DNA from: Pseudomonadales bacterium
GTDB lineage: Bacteria > Pseudomonadota > Gammaproteobacteria > Pseudomonadales > Azotimanducaceae
NCBI GenBank assembly: GCA_028285415.1
Contig: JANQPF010000033.1
Span: 124,001 to 188,000 of the forward strand
DNA: 64,000 nucleotides
Direction: 5' to 3'
Part shown: positions 51,617-62,911 of the stretch, piece by piece
Layout of the letters: the number at the start of each line of letters is the position of its first letter
Position numbering within the stretch: the stretch's first letter is position 1
The notes under the pieces: generated by a model
The model's input: only the letters and a program-made list of their open reading frames with translations
Told to the model about the DNA's origin: nothing
Database searches by the model: none
Program-made: the position numbers and the translations under genes

Positions 51617-54600
51617 GCGCACTGATATCCAGTCTATTCTCATTCTCGGCGCCGGTCCGATTGTCATCGGCCAGGCGTGTGAGTTCGACTACTCCGGCGC
51701 GCAGGCGTGTAAGGCGCTGCGTGAAGAGGGCTTCCGGGTGATCCTGGTCAACTCGAACCCCGCCACCATCATGACCGACCCGGCCATGGCCCATGCCACC
51801 TACATCGAGCCGGTGGAGTGGCAGACCGTTGCGCGCATCATCGAGAAAGAAAAGCCCGACGCGCTGCTGCCGACCATGGGCGGTCAGACGGCACTCAACT
51901 GTGCGCTTGATCTCGTACGCGAAGGTGTCCTCGACGCCCATGGCGTTGAGCTCATCGGCGCAACACAAGACGCCATCGACAAAGCCGAGGACCGCGAACG
52001 TTTCGACCGCGCGATGAAGCGCATCGGCCTCGAAACGCCCCGCTCCGCCATTGCTCACAGCCTCGAAGAGGCGTTACAGGTACAGAGTCAGCTGGGATTC
52101 CCCTGTGTCATCCGGCCTTCTTTTACGATGGGTGGCAGCGGCGGCGGTATCGCCTATAACCAGGAAGAGTTTGTCGAGATCTGCACCCGCGGGTTGGACC
52201 TGTCACCGACGAACGAACTCTTGATCGACGAATCTCTCCTTGGCTGGAAAGAGTTCGAGATGGAGGTGGTCCGCGACCATCAGGACAACTGCATCATCGT
52301 CTGCTCGATCGAGAATCTCGATCCGATGGGTGTGCACACCGGTGACAGCATTACGGTTGCGCCGTCGCAGACGCTGACCGACAAGGAATATCAGCTGCTG
52401 CGCAATGCATCCATTGCGGTGCTCCGGGAGATTGGGGTCGATACCGGCGGCTCTAACGTGCAATTTGCGATCAACCCCGATGACGGGCGGATTGTCGTCA
52501 TCGAGATGAACCCGCGAGTTTCACGCTCATCGGCGCTTGCGTCCAAGGCGACGGGTTTCCCTATTGCCAAGGTTGCCGCCAAGCTGGCTGTGGGCTACAC
52601 CCTCGATGAGCTCGGTAACGACATCACCGGTGGCGTGACGCCGGCGTCCTTCGAGCCGAGCATCGACTACGTTGTGACGAAGATTCCGCGTTTCACGTTC
52701 GAGAAGTTTCCGCAGGCAGACCCGCGCCTGACCACCCAGATGAAATCGGTCGGTGAGGTGATGGCCATTGGCCGCACGTTCCAGGAATCGCTGCAGAAGG
52801 CGCTGAGAGGCCTCGAGACCGGCATGGTTGGTCTGGATCTCGTGCTCGACGCCGAACGCAACGAGTGGGAAGCGCACCTGAAGCGCGAGCTTGCCAATCC
52901 CGGTGCGCTCAGACTCTGGTACGTTGCGGATGCCTTCCGTCAGGGCCTTGGCTTCGACAAGATATTCGACATCACGAAGATTGATCCCTGGTTCCTCGCG
53001 GAGATCGAGGATCTCATCGACACGGAAGCGGGGCTTGCCAATCAGGCGGTGGAAGCGCTCGGCCGTGACGAATGGTACGAGCTCAAACGCAAGGGGTTTT
53101 CGGATGCCCGTCTGGCGCAGCTGCTGGCGGCGAGCGAAGCGGATGTCCGCAGCCTCCGGCTGGCCCATGACGTGCGGCCCGTCTACCGGCGGGTGGACAC
53201 CTGCGCGGCGGAATTCCCGGCCACGAGCGCCTATATGTATTCCACCTACGAAGAAGAGTGTGAGGCGCTACCATCGGATCGACAGAAGATCATGGTCCTC
53301 GGCGGCGGACCCAATCGGATTGGCCAGGGCATTGAATTCGACTACTGCTGCGTGCACGCGGCGCTTGCGATGCGTGAGGATGGCTACGAGACCATCATGG
53401 TCAACTGTAACCCCGAGACCGTCTCCACCGACTACGACACCTCGGATCGTCTCTACTTCGAGCCGGTAACCCTCGAAGACGTGCTGGCCATTGTCGACGT
53501 CGAGCAGCCTACCGGTGTGATCGTGCAGTTCGGCGGTCAGACACCGCTCAAGCTCGTCAACGATCTTGAAGCAGCCGGTGTACCGATCATCGGCACGAGT
53601 CCCGACGCGATCGATCGCGCTGAAGATCGCGAACGTTTCCAGATGCTGGTCGAAAAGCTCTCACTGCGACAACCCGACAACCGTGTTGCTTCCAGTGCGG
53701 AACAAGGTATCGAACGCGCTCAGGAAATTGGTTATCCGATTGTCGTTCGACCTTCGTACGTGCTCGGCGGCCGCGCCATGGAGATCGTCTACAACGACGA
53801 CGAGCTCAGACAGTACATGCAGAGCGCGGTAGACGTATCCAACGACTCACCGGTGCTCCTGGATCGTTTCCTCGACCAGGCTCTGGAGGTCGACGTCGAT
53901 GCGGTCTGCGACGGCGAGCAGGTGGTCATCGGTGCCATCATGCAGCACATTGAGCAGGCGGGCGTGCACTCTGGCGATTCCGCGTGTTCGCTGCCGCCCT
54001 ACAACCTGGCACAGGAAACGCAGGATGTGATCCGCGAGCAGGTCAAGGCCATTGCGGTTGAGCTTGGCGTGGTCGGGCTCATGAACGTGCAGATGGCGGT
54101 GCAGGGTGAAGATGTATTCGTCCTCGAAGTTAATCCGCGTGCGTCGCGCACCGTGCCGTTTGTATCCAAGTGCATCGGTACCTCGCTTGCCAAGGTGGCC
54201 GCGCGCTGTATGGCGGGGACAACGCTGGAAGCGCAGGGCTTCACCCGCGAGATCATCCCGAATAATTTCAACGTCAAAGAATCGGTGTTTCCGTTTAACA
54301 AGTTTCCGGGAGTCGATCCGATACTTGGCCCGGAAATGAAGTCTACCGGTGAGGTAATGGGTGTTGGGACGACGTTTGGTGAAGCGTTCGCAAAGTCCTG
54401 CCTCGGTGCGGGTGACGTACTGCCGAACGGTGGTCGAGCGTTCATCAGCGTCAAAAAGTCGGACAAGGCGGGTCTGCCGGAAGTGGCGAAGCTCGTTGCC
54501 GATCTCGGTTTCAGTATGGTGGCCACACCCGGCACGCAGCGGGTGTTGGAGGCGGCAGGTATCGAATGCGCCACGATTGCCAAAGTCAACGAAGGCCGAC

Positions 54601-54824
54601 CCGATGTTTCCGATATGCTCAAGAACGAGCAGATTGATCTCATTATCAACACAACGGAAGGGCGCCAGTCGATCGCAGACTCCGCCATCATCCGGCGGCT
54701 CGCTCTGCAGAACAAAGTGTGTTACACCACGACTCTCGCGGGCGGTGAAGCACTCGCCATTGCCATCCGCGAAGGGCAGGGAGAGCAGGTGCGCAGGCTT
54801 CAGGACCTGCACGCGGAGATATGA
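51609..54824 (+). CDS. carB: Carbamoyl-phosphate synthase large subunit
   Basis: A 1071-residue enzyme built from two homologous ATP-grasp halves, with [20 protein letters not shown] at the start and [20 protein letters not shown] at about 555. The first half makes carboxyphosphate and carbamate, the second phosphorylates carbamate. The last 140 residues form the allosteric MGS-like domain ([20 protein letters not shown]). Start overlaps carA by 8 nt. Followed by greA 39 nt on. Confidence 0.97.
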   Translation: MPKRTDIQSILILGAGPIVIGQACEFDYSGAQACKALREEGFRVILVNSNPATIMTDPAMAHATYIEPVEWQTVARIIEKEKPDALLPTMGGQTALNCALDLVREGVLDAHGVELIGATQDAIDKAEDRERFDRAMKRIGLETPRSAIAHSLEEALQVQSQLGFPCVIRPSFTMGGSGGGIAYNQEEFVEICTRGLDLSPTNELLIDESLLGWKEFEMEVVRDHQDNCIIVCSIENLDPMGVHTGDSITVAPSQTLTDKEYQLLRNASIAVLREIGVDTGGSNVQFAINPDDGRIVVIEMNPRVSRSSALASKATGFPIAKVAAKLAVGYTLDELGNDITGGVTPASFEPSIDYVVTKIPRFTFEKFPQADPRLTTQMKSVGEVMAIGRTFQESLQKALRGLETGMVGLDLVLDAERNEWEAHLKRELANPGALRLWYVADAFRQGLGFDKIFDITKIDPWFLAEIEDLIDTEAGLANQAVEALGRDEWYELKRKGFSDARLAQLLAASEADVRSLRLAHDVRPVYRRVDTCAAEFPATSAYMYSTYEEECEALPSDRQKIMVLGGGPNRIGQGIEFDYCCVHAALAMREDGYETIMVNCNPETVSTDYDTSDRLYFEPVTLEDVLAIVDVEQPTGVIVQFGGQTPLKLVNDLEAAGVPIIGTSPDAIDRAEDRERFQMLVEKLSLRQPDNRVASSAEQGIERAQEIGYPIVVRPSYVLGGRAMEIVYNDDELRQYMQSAVDVSNDSPVLLDRFLDQALEVDVDAVCDGEQVVIGAIMQHIEQAGVHSGDSACSLPPYNLAQETQDVIREQVKAIAVELGVVGLMNVQMAVQGEDVFVLEVNPRASRTVPFVSKCIGTSLAKVAARCMAGTTLEAQGFTREIIPNNFNVKESVFPFNKFPGVDPILGPEMKSTGEVMGVGTTFGEAFAKSCLGAGDVLPNGGRAFISVKKSDKAGLPEVAKLVADLGFSMVATPGTQRVLEAAGIECATIAKVNEGRPDVSDMLKNEQIDLIINTTEGRQSIADSAIIRRLALQNKVCYTTTLAGGEALAIAIREGQGEQVRRLQDLHAEI

Positions 54825-54863
54825 GAGACGACGCATGAGATCGGCGTCGGGGAGACAGGCACT

Positions 54864-55337
54864 ATGCCCATACCGATGACCGTCGAAGGTGCTGAAGATC
54901 TGCGCGAAGAGCTCAAGCACCGCAAATCCGTCCTGCGCCAGGAGATCACCCAGGCCATCGCGGAGGCGCGTGAGCACGGCGACCTTAAGGAAAACGCCGA
55001 GTACCATGCCGCGCGTGAGCAGCAGGGCTTCAACGAAGGCCGCATTCAGGAAATCGAAGGCAAGCTGGCCGACGCTCAGGTCATCGATATCGCCAAAATC
55101 CCAGCAGGCGAGAAAGTCATTTTTGGCGTCACGGTGACGCTCGTGGATGTCGAGTCAGACGAAGAAACCACCTACAAAATTGTCGGTGAAGACGAAGCGG
55201 ATCTCAAAGCCGGCAAAATCTCCGTGATGTCACCCATTGCCCGGGCCCTCATTGGCAAAAGCGTCGGTGACGCCGTCAAGGTGGAGACACCGGGTGGTGA
55301 CCGCGAATACGAAATCGACAACGTCGAGCATCTCTGA
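54864..55337 (+). CDS. greA: Transcription elongation factor GreA
   Basis: A 157-residue factor that rescues backtracked RNA polymerase. An N-terminal coiled coil ([44 protein letters not shown], in parts) carries the acidic tip residues needed to trigger cleavage, followed by an FKBP-like C-terminal domain ([28 protein letters not shown]). GGAGACAGG lies before ATG 54864. Lies between carB and the convergent yhbY. Confidence 0.95.
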   Translation: MPIPMTVEGAEDLREELKHRKSVLRQEITQAIAEAREHGDLKENAEYHAAREQQGFNEGRIQEIEGKLADAQVIDIAKIPAGEKVIFGVTVTLVDVESDEETTYKIVGEDEADLKAGKISVMSPIARALIGKSVGDAVKVETPGGDREYEIDNVEHL

Positions 55338-55368
55338 CGCCCGCAACCTGAACGCAGGGCTGTTTGCC

Positions 55369-55680
55369 TCAGTAGGCGAAGCGCGAGACGTTGGAAAGTT
55401 TGGGATCCGCCTTGGGGTTGGCTTTGTACAAGACGCCGACTTTGCCGATCTGCTGCACAATTTCTGCCGCACATGCCTCGGCCAGGGCTGCCGCGGCCGC
55501 TCGACGGGCGTCACGCTCGGCCAGGGCAAATTTCACCTTGATGAGCTCGTGATCGTCCAGCGCTCGGTTGGTCTCGGCAATCACGCCTTCGCTGATACCC
55601 TGCTCACCGACCATGATCACGTTGTCGAGATGGTGGGCAATGCGCCGCAGGGACTTTTTTTCGCTGGCTGAGAGGCTCAT
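55369..55680 (-). CDS. yhbY: RNA-binding protein YhbY (CRM domain)
   Basis: A 103-residue single CRM-domain protein bound to pre-50S ribosomes. Signatures LRRIAHHLDNVIMVGEQGISEGV, the GxxG-like loop and LIKVKFALAERDARRAAAA, ending GKVGVLYKANP. Divergent from rlmE with only about 41 nt between; both act on 50S maturation, which is the normal arrangement. Confidence 0.94.
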   Translation of the reverse strand: MSLSASEKKSLRRIAHHLDNVIMVGEQGISEGVIAETNRALDDHELIKVKFALAERDARRAAAAALAEACAAEIVQQIGKVGVLYKANPKADPKLSNVSRFAY

Positions 55681-55721
55681 TCGGGTATTCTACCCGACTT
55701 GGTCGAACCTTCGTGCATGGC

Positions 55722-56381
55722 ATGGCCGGAAAACGCAGCAAATCGAGCACGCGCTGGCTGCAGCGCCAGAAAAAAGACTATTTCGTCCGTCAGGCACAGG
55801 CCGGCGGACAGGTATCCCGTGCGCACTTCAAGCTCGAGCAGCTGGACCAGCGTTTCAAGCTGATCCGACCGCGCAGCCGGGTCCTGGAGCTCGGTGCCGC
55901 GCCCGGCGGCTGGACACAGTATCTCGAAGGCAAGTTGGCACGCGGCTTCCTGATTGCCGTGGATCCGCTGCCCATTACCGCCGGCCAGGACACACACGTG
56001 ATTGAAGGCCACTTCGGCGATCCGCAGGTTGACGCAAAGATTGACGACATTGTCGGGCAATCGCCGCTGGACCTTGTTTTGTCGGATATGGCCCCCAATA
56101 TGTCAGGTGTCAGAGCAATCGATCAGGCTCGGTCCATGGACCTTGCCGACATGGTGCTCAGCGCCTGCGCGCGCTGGCTGCGTCCGGGCGGTACCCTGGT
56201 GCTCAAGGCGTTCCAGGGTGAAGGTCTCGACGGCTGGGTGGCTGCCCGGCGGCAGGACTTCGGCAAGGTGACGATAACCAAGCCCAAGGCGTCACGGCCG
56301 GACTCGAGGGAGGTGTTTGTAGTGGCAATCGGCTACAAACCCAACATTCGGGAGCGGGACGCTGTCGGCGGATTGGTGTAG
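55722..56381 (+). CDS. rlmE: 23S rRNA 2'-O-ribose U2552 methyltransferase (FtsJ)
   Basis: A 219-residue Rossmann-fold methyltransferase that modifies U2552 of 23S rRNA. SAM motif VLELGAAPGGWTQYL; catalytic K-D-K-E tetrad is visible as the Lys in RAHFKLEQ, the Asp in LSDMAPN, the Lys in LVLKAFQGEG and the Glu in SREVFVVA. ATG 55722 is preferred to GTG 55713. No strong ribosome binding site. Precedes ftsH, as in E. coli. Confidence 0.95.
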   Translation: MAGKRSKSSTRWLQRQKKDYFVRQAQAGGQVSRAHFKLEQLDQRFKLIRPRSRVLELGAAPGGWTQYLEGKLARGFLIAVDPLPITAGQDTHVIEGHFGDPQVDAKIDDIVGQSPLDLVLSDMAPNMSGVRAIDQARSMDLADMVLSACARWLRPGGTLVLKAFQGEGLDGWVAARRQDFGKVTITKPKASRPDSREVFVVAIGYKPNIRERDAVGGLV

Positions 56382-56580
56382 GCTTGCGCATCTATAGTTA
56401 GAAACAGGCGCGGTGAAAGCTGAGCAACTTTCTGGACAGAATGTTCAGGCAGCATCACGCGGACCTGGCCAGGCGATTCAGGCGAAAACACCCGGCAAAC
56501 AACAATAAGCACGCCAAAAGAGTAGTTGAATGTGGCAGCGGAATTGCCGTCCGCCGCCTTGATCAAGTGAGGTATCTCCC

Positions 56581-58476
56581 TTGTCTGATATGGGAAAGAA
56601 TTTATTACTGTGGCTCATCATTGCCGCGGTGTTGTTGACCGTCTTCAACAACTTCAATGTCGAGCCTCAGCAGGAGCCGATGGCGTATTCGGAGTTCGTC
56701 AAGGCGGTGCACATGCGCCAGATTCGCGAGGCGCAGATACAGGGTGAGAAAATCACCGCCCTCGATTCGAGCGGGAACCGCATTTCCGTGGTCTGGCCGG
56801 AGAACGATGAAAAGCTCATCAGCGAGCTCATCGACAACGAGGTCAAGACCACCATCCTCGAAGAAGAGAAGCAGAGTTTCTGGTCGCAGCTCCTGATCGC
56901 CAGTTTCCCGATTCTCATCATCATTGCCGTCTTCATGCTCTTCATGCGGCAGATGCAGGGCGGCGGCAGCGGCCGCGGCGGGCCGATGGCGTTTGGTCGC
57001 AGCAAAGCGCGGCTGCTCTCGGAAGATCAGATCAAAACCACGTTTGCAGACGTTGCGGGCGTGGATGAGGCGAAAGAAGAGGTTCAGGAGCTCGTCGAGT
57101 TCCTGCGCGACCCCGGAAAGTTTCAACGCCTGGGCGGCCACATTCCGCGCGGCATTCTCATGGTCGGCCAGCCGGGTACCGGTAAGACCCTGCTTGCGAA
57201 GGCCATTGCCGGTGAAGCAAAAGTACCGTTCTTCTCGATCTCCGGCTCCGACTTCGTCGAGATGTTCGTGGGCGTGGGCGCGTCGAGGGTGCGTGACATG
57301 TTCGAGCAGGCCAAGAAGCAGGCCCCGTGTATCATTTTCATCGACGAGATCGACGCGGTTGGCCGTCACCGTGGCGCAGGTCTCGGCGGCGGGCATGACG
57401 AGCGTGAGCAGACGTTGAACCAGCTGCTGGTGGAGATGGACGGCTTCGAGCCGAACGACGGTATCATTGTGATTGCCGCCACCAACCGCCCGGACGTGCT
57501 CGACCCGGCGCTGCTGCGACCCGGCCGCTTCGACCGTCAGGTGGTCGTGGGACTGCCGGACATTCGCGGCCGCGAGCAGATAGTCAAAGTACACATGCGT
57601 AAAGTACCGCTGGCGGACGATGTGGATGCCAGCATCATTGCGCGCGGTACGCCGGGATTCTCCGGTGCGGATCTCGCCAACCTCGTGAACGAAGCGGCGC
57701 TCTTCGCCGCCCGGGCCAACAAGCGCCTCGTCGAGATGGAAGAGTTCGACAAAGCCAAGGACAAGATCATGATGGGCGCCGAGCGCAAATCGATGGTCAT
57801 GTCGGAAAAAGAGAAGCGCAATACCGCCTACCACGAAGCCGGGCACGCCATTGTCGGCCGGCTCATGCCCGACCACGACCCGGTCTACAAGGTGACGATC
57901 ATTCCGCGCGGACGTGCGCTCGGGGTTACGATGTTTCTGCCTGAAGAAGATCGCTACAGCCTGAGCCGTCAGGGTATCCGCTCGCAGATCTGCAGTCTCT
58001 TTGGCGGCCGGATCGCGGAGGAGATAATTCTTGGGCCGGAATACGTGACCACCGGTGCCAGCAACGATATCGAGCGGGCGACCGGGCTTGCGCGCAGCAT
58101 GGTCACCAAATGGGGCCTCTCCGAGCGCATGGGACCGTTGAAGTACGATGAGGACGACAACGAAGTATTCCTCGGCATGTCGGCGGGTGTGAAACCCAAG
58201 CCGCTCTCTGACGATACCGCGCAAGCCATCGACGAAGAGGTCCGCCGGATCATCGACGGCTGCTATCAGGAAGCAGAGCAGATTCTCACGGACAACATCG
58301 ACAAGCTGCACGCCATGGCTGATGCGCTGATGGAGTATGAGACGCTCAGCACCGAGCAGCTCGATGACATCATGGCGGGCGCCAAGCCACGACATCCCAG
58401 CGATCCCAAGCCGCCGACCTCCGGTCCGGACTCTACGCCGGAATCGCCGATTGGCGGACCCGCTGAGGAAAGCTGA
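56581..58476 (+). CDS. ftsH: ATP-dependent zinc metalloprotease FtsH
   Basis: A 631-residue membrane protease that degrades unneeded membrane proteins and sigma32. Two N-terminal helices ([19 protein letters not shown] and [19 protein letters not shown]) flank a periplasmic domain. The AAA domain has Walker A GQPGTGKT (E. coli has a Pro at the second position), Walker [12 protein letters not shown] and [10 protein letters not shown]; the peptidase has the zinc motif HEAGH. TTG start at 56581 is supported by GAGG 8 nt before it; ATG 56590 is the alternative. The final 26 nt overlap folP. Confidence 0.95.
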   Translation: MSDMGKNLLLWLIIAAVLLTVFNNFNVEPQQEPMAYSEFVKAVHMRQIREAQIQGEKITALDSSGNRISVVWPENDEKLISELIDNEVKTTILEEEKQSFWSQLLIASFPILIIIAVFMLFMRQMQGGGSGRGGPMAFGRSKARLLSEDQIKTTFADVAGVDEAKEEVQELVEFLRDPGKFQRLGGHIPRGILMVGQPGTGKTLLAKAIAGEAKVPFFSISGSDFVEMFVGVGASRVRDMFEQAKKQAPCIIFIDEIDAVGRHRGAGLGGGHDEREQTLNQLLVEMDGFEPNDGIIVIAATNRPDVLDPALLRPGRFDRQVVVGLPDIRGREQIVKVHMRKVPLADDVDASIIARGTPGFSGADLANLVNEAALFAARANKRLVEMEEFDKAKDKIMMGAERKSMVMSEKEKRNTAYHEAGHAIVGRLMPDHDPVYKVTIIPRGRALGVTMFLPEEDRYSLSRQGIRSQICSLFGGRIAEEIILGPEYVTTGASNDIERATGLARSMVTKWGLSERMGPLKYDEDDNEVFLGMSAGVKPKPLSDDTAQAIDEEVRRIIDGCYQEAEQILTDNIDKLHAMADALMEYETLSTEQLDDIMAGAKPRHPSDPKPPTSGPDSTPESPIGGPAEES

Positions 58477-59329
58477 TACGCCGCCCCGGCACGTTCGCTG
58501 CCGGGGCCGGATCCTCTCTTTCGAGCACCCGCGTGTCATGGGGGTGCTCAACATTACCCCGGATTCTTTCTCTGACGGCGGCAGCCTGTTCGTGAATCAA
58601 GCGCCGCAGCTTGACAAGATCATGGACGTTGCCGGCGCAATGGTTGAGGCAGGCGCGGCGGTGCTCGACATCGGTGGCGAATCGACCCGTCCGCGGGCCG
58701 CCGCCGTCAGCGTCGCTGCCGAGCTCGATCGGGTATTGCCGGTGGTAGCCGCGCTCGTGAATACCGGCGCGTTGCTGTCGGTGGACACGCGCCACGCTGA
58801 AGTTGCTCGACAGGCCATCGCGGCGGGCGTCGACATCGTCAACGACGTTTCCGCCGGGGCTGATCCTGACATGCTGCCGTTGATCGCAGCCAGCAACGTG
58901 GGCTATGCCGTGATGCATATGCAGGGTGAGCCGCAGACCATGCAGGATGATCCGCAATACGATGACGTCCTGGGTGAGGTTCGAGCGTATCTTGCCGAGC
59001 GCGTGGCCGCCTGTGTCACCGCGGGCATCGATCGGGAGCGTCTCATTGTCGATCCGGGCTTCGGCTTCGGCAAAACGCTCGAGCACAATCTCACCCTGTT
59101 TGCGCGGCTGTCCGAGACTCGGGTTGATGACCTGCCGCTGCTGGCAGGCGTTTCGCGCAAGCGCATGCTCGGCACGATTACCGGGAGGGAGGTTGGCGAA
59201 CGTCGAGCGGCAAGCCTGGCTGCTGCACTGCTGGCTGCCGAGCGAGGCGCGGATCTCCTGCGCGTACACGATGTTGCGGACACCGTGGATGCGCTCAAGG
59301 TGCTTTCGGCCGTAAACGGCTCCACGTAG
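58451..59329 (+). CDS. folP: Dihydropteroate synthase
   Basis: A 292-residue TIM-barrel enzyme making dihydropteroate, the target of sulfonamides. Motifs: [43 protein letters not shown] and GVSRKRMLG. The start is uncertain: TTG 58451, inside ftsH, gives a complete N-terminus, whereas the first ATG (in RVMGVLN) would cut into the first strand. Usual order ftsH-folP-glmM. Confidence 0.92.
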   Translation: MADPLRKADTPPRHVRCRGRILSFEHPRVMGVLNITPDSFSDGGSLFVNQAPQLDKIMDVAGAMVEAGAAVLDIGGESTRPRAAAVSVAAELDRVLPVVAALVNTGALLSVDTRHAEVARQAIAAGVDIVNDVSAGADPDMLPLIAASNVGYAVMHMQGEPQTMQDDPQYDDVLGEVRAYLAERVAACVTAGIDRERLIVDPGFGFGKTLEHNLTLFARLSETRVDDLPLLAGVSRKRMLGTITGREVGERRAASLAAALLAAERGADLLRVHDVADTVDALKVLSAVNGST

Positions 59330-59384
59330 TATGATATTGGCAGACTTGTCGGCGTAGCGTCGGCGGCGCGATGGGATAAACAGA

Positions 59385-60728
59385 TTGGCGGACGGCAACA
59401 GAAAATACTTCGGCACTGACGGCATACGCGGCAGGGTTGGCGAAGATCCGATTAACCCCGAGTTCTGCCTGCGTCTCGGCTGGGCCGCGGGCAAGGTGTT
59501 TGCAAAAAAGGGCCCGGCGCACATTGTCATCGGCAAGGACACGCGCATCTCCGGCTACATGCTGGAGTCTGTGCTCGAGTCCGGGCTAGTCGCCGCCGGC
59601 GCGGACGTCAGCCTGAGTGGTCCGATGCCAACGCCTGCCATTGCTTACCTCACGCGAACGCTGCGCGCGGATGCCGGCATTGTCATCAGCGCGTCTCACA
59701 ATCCTTATTACGACAACGGCATCAAATTTTTCGACGGCGAGGGCAACAAGCTGCCAGATCACATCGAGCTGGAAATAGAATCGCAGCTCGAAGAAGACAT
59801 GGCGTGTGAAGCCTCGGACCGCCTGGGTCGAGCTTCCCGCGTCGCCCATGCTCCCGGACGCTACATTGAGTTCTGCAAGGGCACCGTACCGCGCGGCTTC
59901 AGCCTGCGCGGCATGCGCATTGTGCTCGACTGTGCCAACGGCGCGACCTACCACGTTGCGCCCGGCGTCTTCGAAGAGCTTGGCGCCGACGTCCTCGTTG
60001 TGGGTGCGGAACCCAACGGCTTCAACATCAACGACGGCTGTGGCTCCACGCATCCCGAGCTTCTGCAGCGCAAGGTGGTCGAATGGCATGCCGATCTCGG
60101 CATTGCGTTCGACGGCGACGGGGATCGCGTATGTATGGTCGATCGTCAGGGACAGCTTCTCGACGGCGATGAGCTGCTCTACATCATTGCGCAGCACCGT
60201 CTCGCAGAAGGCACGCTGCACGGCGGCGTGGTTGGTACCGTGATGAGCAACCTCGGGCTCGAAAAAGCGTTAGCCGAAGCCAACGTGCCGTTCTGCAGAG
60301 CCAAAGTCGGCGACCGCCACGTCACCGAGCTCCTGCACGCCAATGACTGGCATCTGGGCGGTGAGACCTCCGGCCATGTGCTCTGCCTCGATGTTTCGAC
60401 GACCGGCGATGCCATCATTGCCGCGCTGCAGGCCCTGCTCCCCGTCGTTGCGCGAGACTGTGACATTCGTGATTTGACCGCGGATATGCAGAAGCTCCCG
60501 CAGGTGATGGTGAACGTCGCGGTGCAGAATCCCGCCGCCGTGGTCGCGGCGGATCATCTGCAACGCGCCATCGAGAGTAAAACCGCGGCCCTTGCCGAGC
60601 GTGGCCGCATTCTCGTTCGCCCGTCAGGCACGGAGCCGCTGCTCAGAGTCATGGTGGAAGGAGAAGACGAAGCGGAAGTCCGCAGCATTGCGGACGAGCT
60701 CGCTGGCGTTGCCGCCGAAGGGGTGTGA
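59385..60728 (+). CDS. glmM: Phosphoglucosamine mutase
   Basis: A 447-residue enzyme converting glucosamine-6-phosphate to glucosamine-1-phosphate for cell-wall synthesis. Motifs: [14 protein letters not shown], active-site serine in [16 protein letters not shown], metal loop [17 protein letters not shown] and the phosphate-binding [18 protein letters not shown] start at 59385 gives [10 protein letters not shown]. Follows folP as usual; the next gene is an unexpected MFS transporter. Confidence 0.95.
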   Translation: MADGNRKYFGTDGIRGRVGEDPINPEFCLRLGWAAGKVFAKKGPAHIVIGKDTRISGYMLESVLESGLVAAGADVSLSGPMPTPAIAYLTRTLRADAGIVISASHNPYYDNGIKFFDGEGNKLPDHIELEIESQLEEDMACEASDRLGRASRVAHAPGRYIEFCKGTVPRGFSLRGMRIVLDCANGATYHVAPGVFEELGADVLVVGAEPNGFNINDGCGSTHPELLQRKVVEWHADLGIAFDGDGDRVCMVDRQGQLLDGDELLYIIAQHRLAEGTLHGGVVGTVMSNLGLEKALAEANVPFCRAKVGDRHVTELLHANDWHLGGETSGHVLCLDVSTTGDAIIAALQALLPVVARDCDIRDLTADMQKLPQVMVNVAVQNPAAVVAADHLQRAIESKTAALAERGRILVRPSGTEPLLRVMVEGEDEAEVRSIADELAGVAAEGV

Positions 60729-60764
60729 GCCCAACGTGAGGCTGTCAGCCCGGCAACGCCCCTG

Positions 60765-62108
60765 ATGTCGCTGCAATCGCGTCTGCAGAGCGACTGGCCT
60801 TACCCCGCCGCCCGCACTCCGGTGTTCTACGGCTGGGTCATTCTGTGCGTTTCCACCCTGGGATTCCTGAGTAGCGTACCCGGCCAGACCATGGGTATGG
60901 CGGTTTTCAGCGACACGTTCATCGAACACTTCGGCCTTTCGCGAACCGAGCTCTCAACCGCCTATCTCTTTGGCACAGTGGGGAGTGCCCTCTGTTTGAC
61001 CCGCGCCGGACGCTGGTACGACCGGCATGGTCCACGGATCATGCTGGTCGGGTCCGCCGCGGCCCTTGCCCTGACGCTGCTTTTCATCGTCCAGATCGAC
61101 AGGCTTGGTCGTGCCCTGGAGGCGATGCTGGGTCTGTCGCTCGCGGCACTGACGTTTCCGCTCATTCTGGTTGGTTACTTTGGCGTGCGTTTCACCGGCC
61201 AGGGCATGTTGACCAGCGCAAGCCGCAACGTGCTGCTCGTCTGGTTCAAGCAACGCAGAGGCCTGGTATCCGGCGTGCGCGGCGTGTTCGTTTCGTTTGG
61301 CTTTGCGCTGGCGCCGCTGTTCCTTGCGCTCCTGATGGATGTCTTCGGCTGGCGTGGTGCCTTGTGGGTCATGGCGGGAATTGTCGGTATCGGTTTTGCC
61401 GGGCTTGCGCTCGTCACGGTCCGCGATCATCCGGGGGTAGCGGGTCTGGCTCCGGACGGCGCGCCGTTGGCGGGTGAGGAGGAAACTCACCACACCGCAT
61501 TGAGCGCAGATCGGACCGTGAACGAAGCGCGTCGCGATCCGGTGTTCTGGATTTATTCGTCTGCGCTTGCGATGCATGCGCTCTTCGGCACCGCGGTGAC
61601 GTTCCACATCGTTGCCATTTTTGCGGAAGCCGGGCGCGACCGCACGGCGGCGTTCGCCTATTTCCTGCCCCAGGCGATTGTCTCCGTGACCGTCAACCTT
61701 GCTGCGAGCTTTGCCGCGGATTACGTGCGTCTGAAGCCGCTGCTGTTGGTGATGCTCGTCGCCTTTCTGCTGGGTGCTTATGGCCTGATTACGCTCGACA
61801 CCCAGCTTGGGTACTGGATGCTGGTCTGTGGTTTCGGCGCGGGCGGCGGCTTGTGGGGGGTGCTGTCGAACCTGGTATTCGTGCGGCACTACGGCGTGCT
61901 GCATCTGGGCGAGATCAGCGGTCTCAATACGGCGGTTACGGTCTTTGCCAGTGCCATCGGGCCGATGGCCTTCAGTGTCGCCAATGACTGGTTCGGGTCG
62001 TTCGAAGCGGCTGCGATTGCGTGCATGGTTGGCCTCGGACTGCTGCTGTCTGTGGCCACCGTTACACGGCAGCCCGCGGACGTGCACCCATCCGGGCTTG
62101 GCAATTAG
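60765..62108 (+). CDS. MFS transporter
   Basis: A 447-residue major facilitator protein with about 12 hydrophobic segments in two groups of six, separated by a hydrophilic loop (PDGAPLAGEEETHH). A conserved RxGRWYDRHGPR loop between helices 2 and 3 marks the family; the region LVWFKQRRGLVSGVRGVFVSFG resembles oxalate/formate-type (monocarboxylate) carriers. Substrate unknown. Its place between glmM and tpiA is not the usual one, so it may have been inserted. Confidence 0.88.
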   Translation: MSLQSRLQSDWPYPAARTPVFYGWVILCVSTLGFLSSVPGQTMGMAVFSDTFIEHFGLSRTELSTAYLFGTVGSALCLTRAGRWYDRHGPRIMLVGSAAALALTLLFIVQIDRLGRALEAMLGLSLAALTFPLILVGYFGVRFTGQGMLTSASRNVLLVWFKQRRGLVSGVRGVFVSFGFALAPLFLALLMDVFGWRGALWVMAGIVGIGFAGLALVTVRDHPGVAGLAPDGAPLAGEEETHHTALSADRTVNEARRDPVFWIYSSALAMHALFGTAVTFHIVAIFAEAGRDRTAAFAYFLPQAIVSVTVNLAASFAADYVRLKPLLLVMLVAFLLGAYGLITLDTQLGYWMLVCGFGAGGGLWGVLSNLVFVRHYGVLHLGEISGLNTAVTVFASAIGPMAFSVANDWFGSFEAAAIACMVGLGLLLSVATVTRQPADVHPSGLGN

Positions 62109-62157
62109 TCGAGGGAACGTATAACATTGCGCGCCCTCGCTGAACCGGTAACAGAAA

Positions 62158-62910
62158 ATGCGAAAAATGCTGGTTGCTGCGAACTGGAAAATGCATGGTT
62201 CCAAGGCACACATCCACGAGTTTGTGGATGGTCTACGCTTAGTCGAGGACGTCGACGTGGTGGTCTTTCCGCCATCCGTTTTTGTGCAGGAACTCGTGCA
62301 GTGCGCGCCGGCCGGATTGCTGTCAGGTATCCAGGATATCGGCATACAGCCGCAGGGTGCTCACACCGGTGAAGTGGCCGCGGAGATGGTGGCTGAGGTA
62401 GGCGGTACCTGGAGTATCGTGGGCCACTCGGAGCGTCGCATCATGCAGGCGGAAACCGATGATCTGGTTGCCACCAAGGCGTCGGCCGCGTTTCGCGGCG
62501 GTCTGCGCCCGATCGTCTGCGTCGGCGAAACGCTCTCGGAGCGCGAAGCAGGGCACGAGCTTGCTGTCGTGGAACGTCAGCTTGCAGCGGTCCTGGACAG
62601 GGTCGACGTGAACGACCTGGCCGAAGGCGCTATTGGCTACGAGCCGGTATGGGCCATCGGGACGGGTAAAACGGCAACGCCGGCTCAGGCGCAGGAAATG
62701 CATGCGTTCATTCGGGCGCAGATTGCGGCGGAAAGTCCGCGTGCGGCGGATGCGATACGCATCGTTTATGGCGGCAGTGTCAAACCGGACAATGCCGCGG
62801 AGCTATTCAGCGAAGCCGACATAGACGGCGGTCTGGTCGGCGGCGCGTCGCTCAAGGCCGACGAGTTCTCGGCGATCGTCAGCGCTGCTGACGCAGTGGG
62901 AAAAGGTTGA
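62158..62910 (+). CDS. tpiA: Triosephosphate isomerase
   Basis: A 250-residue TIM-barrel enzyme interconverting dihydroxyacetone phosphate and glyceraldehyde 3-phosphate. Catalytic residues by motif: Lys in AANWKMHGS, His in IVGHSERR and Glu in AIGYEPVWAIGTG; the phosphate loop is YGGSVKPDNAAE and GGLVGGASL. Followed by secG after one base, the conserved tpiA-secG-tRNA-Leu order. Confidence 0.96.
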   Translation: MRKMLVAANWKMHGSKAHIHEFVDGLRLVEDVDVVVFPPSVFVQELVQCAPAGLLSGIQDIGIQPQGAHTGEVAAEMVAEVGGTWSIVGHSERRIMQAETDDLVATKASAAFRGGLRPIVCVGETLSEREAGHELAVVERQLAAVLDRVDVNDLAEGAIGYEPVWAIGTGKTATPAQAQEMHAFIRAQIAAESPRAADAIRIVYGGSVKPDNAAELFSEADIDGGLVGGASLKADEFSAIVSAADAVGKG

Positions 62911-62911
62911 T

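Noticed and set aside
53847-55007. 386-codon frame antisense to carB and greA
   Set aside because: No recognisable motifs; carB is unambiguous on the plus strand.
60954-62345. 463-codon open frame antisense to the MFS and tpiA genes
   Set aside because: Composition is Arg/Gln/His-rich as in shadow frames, and the plus strand is coding.
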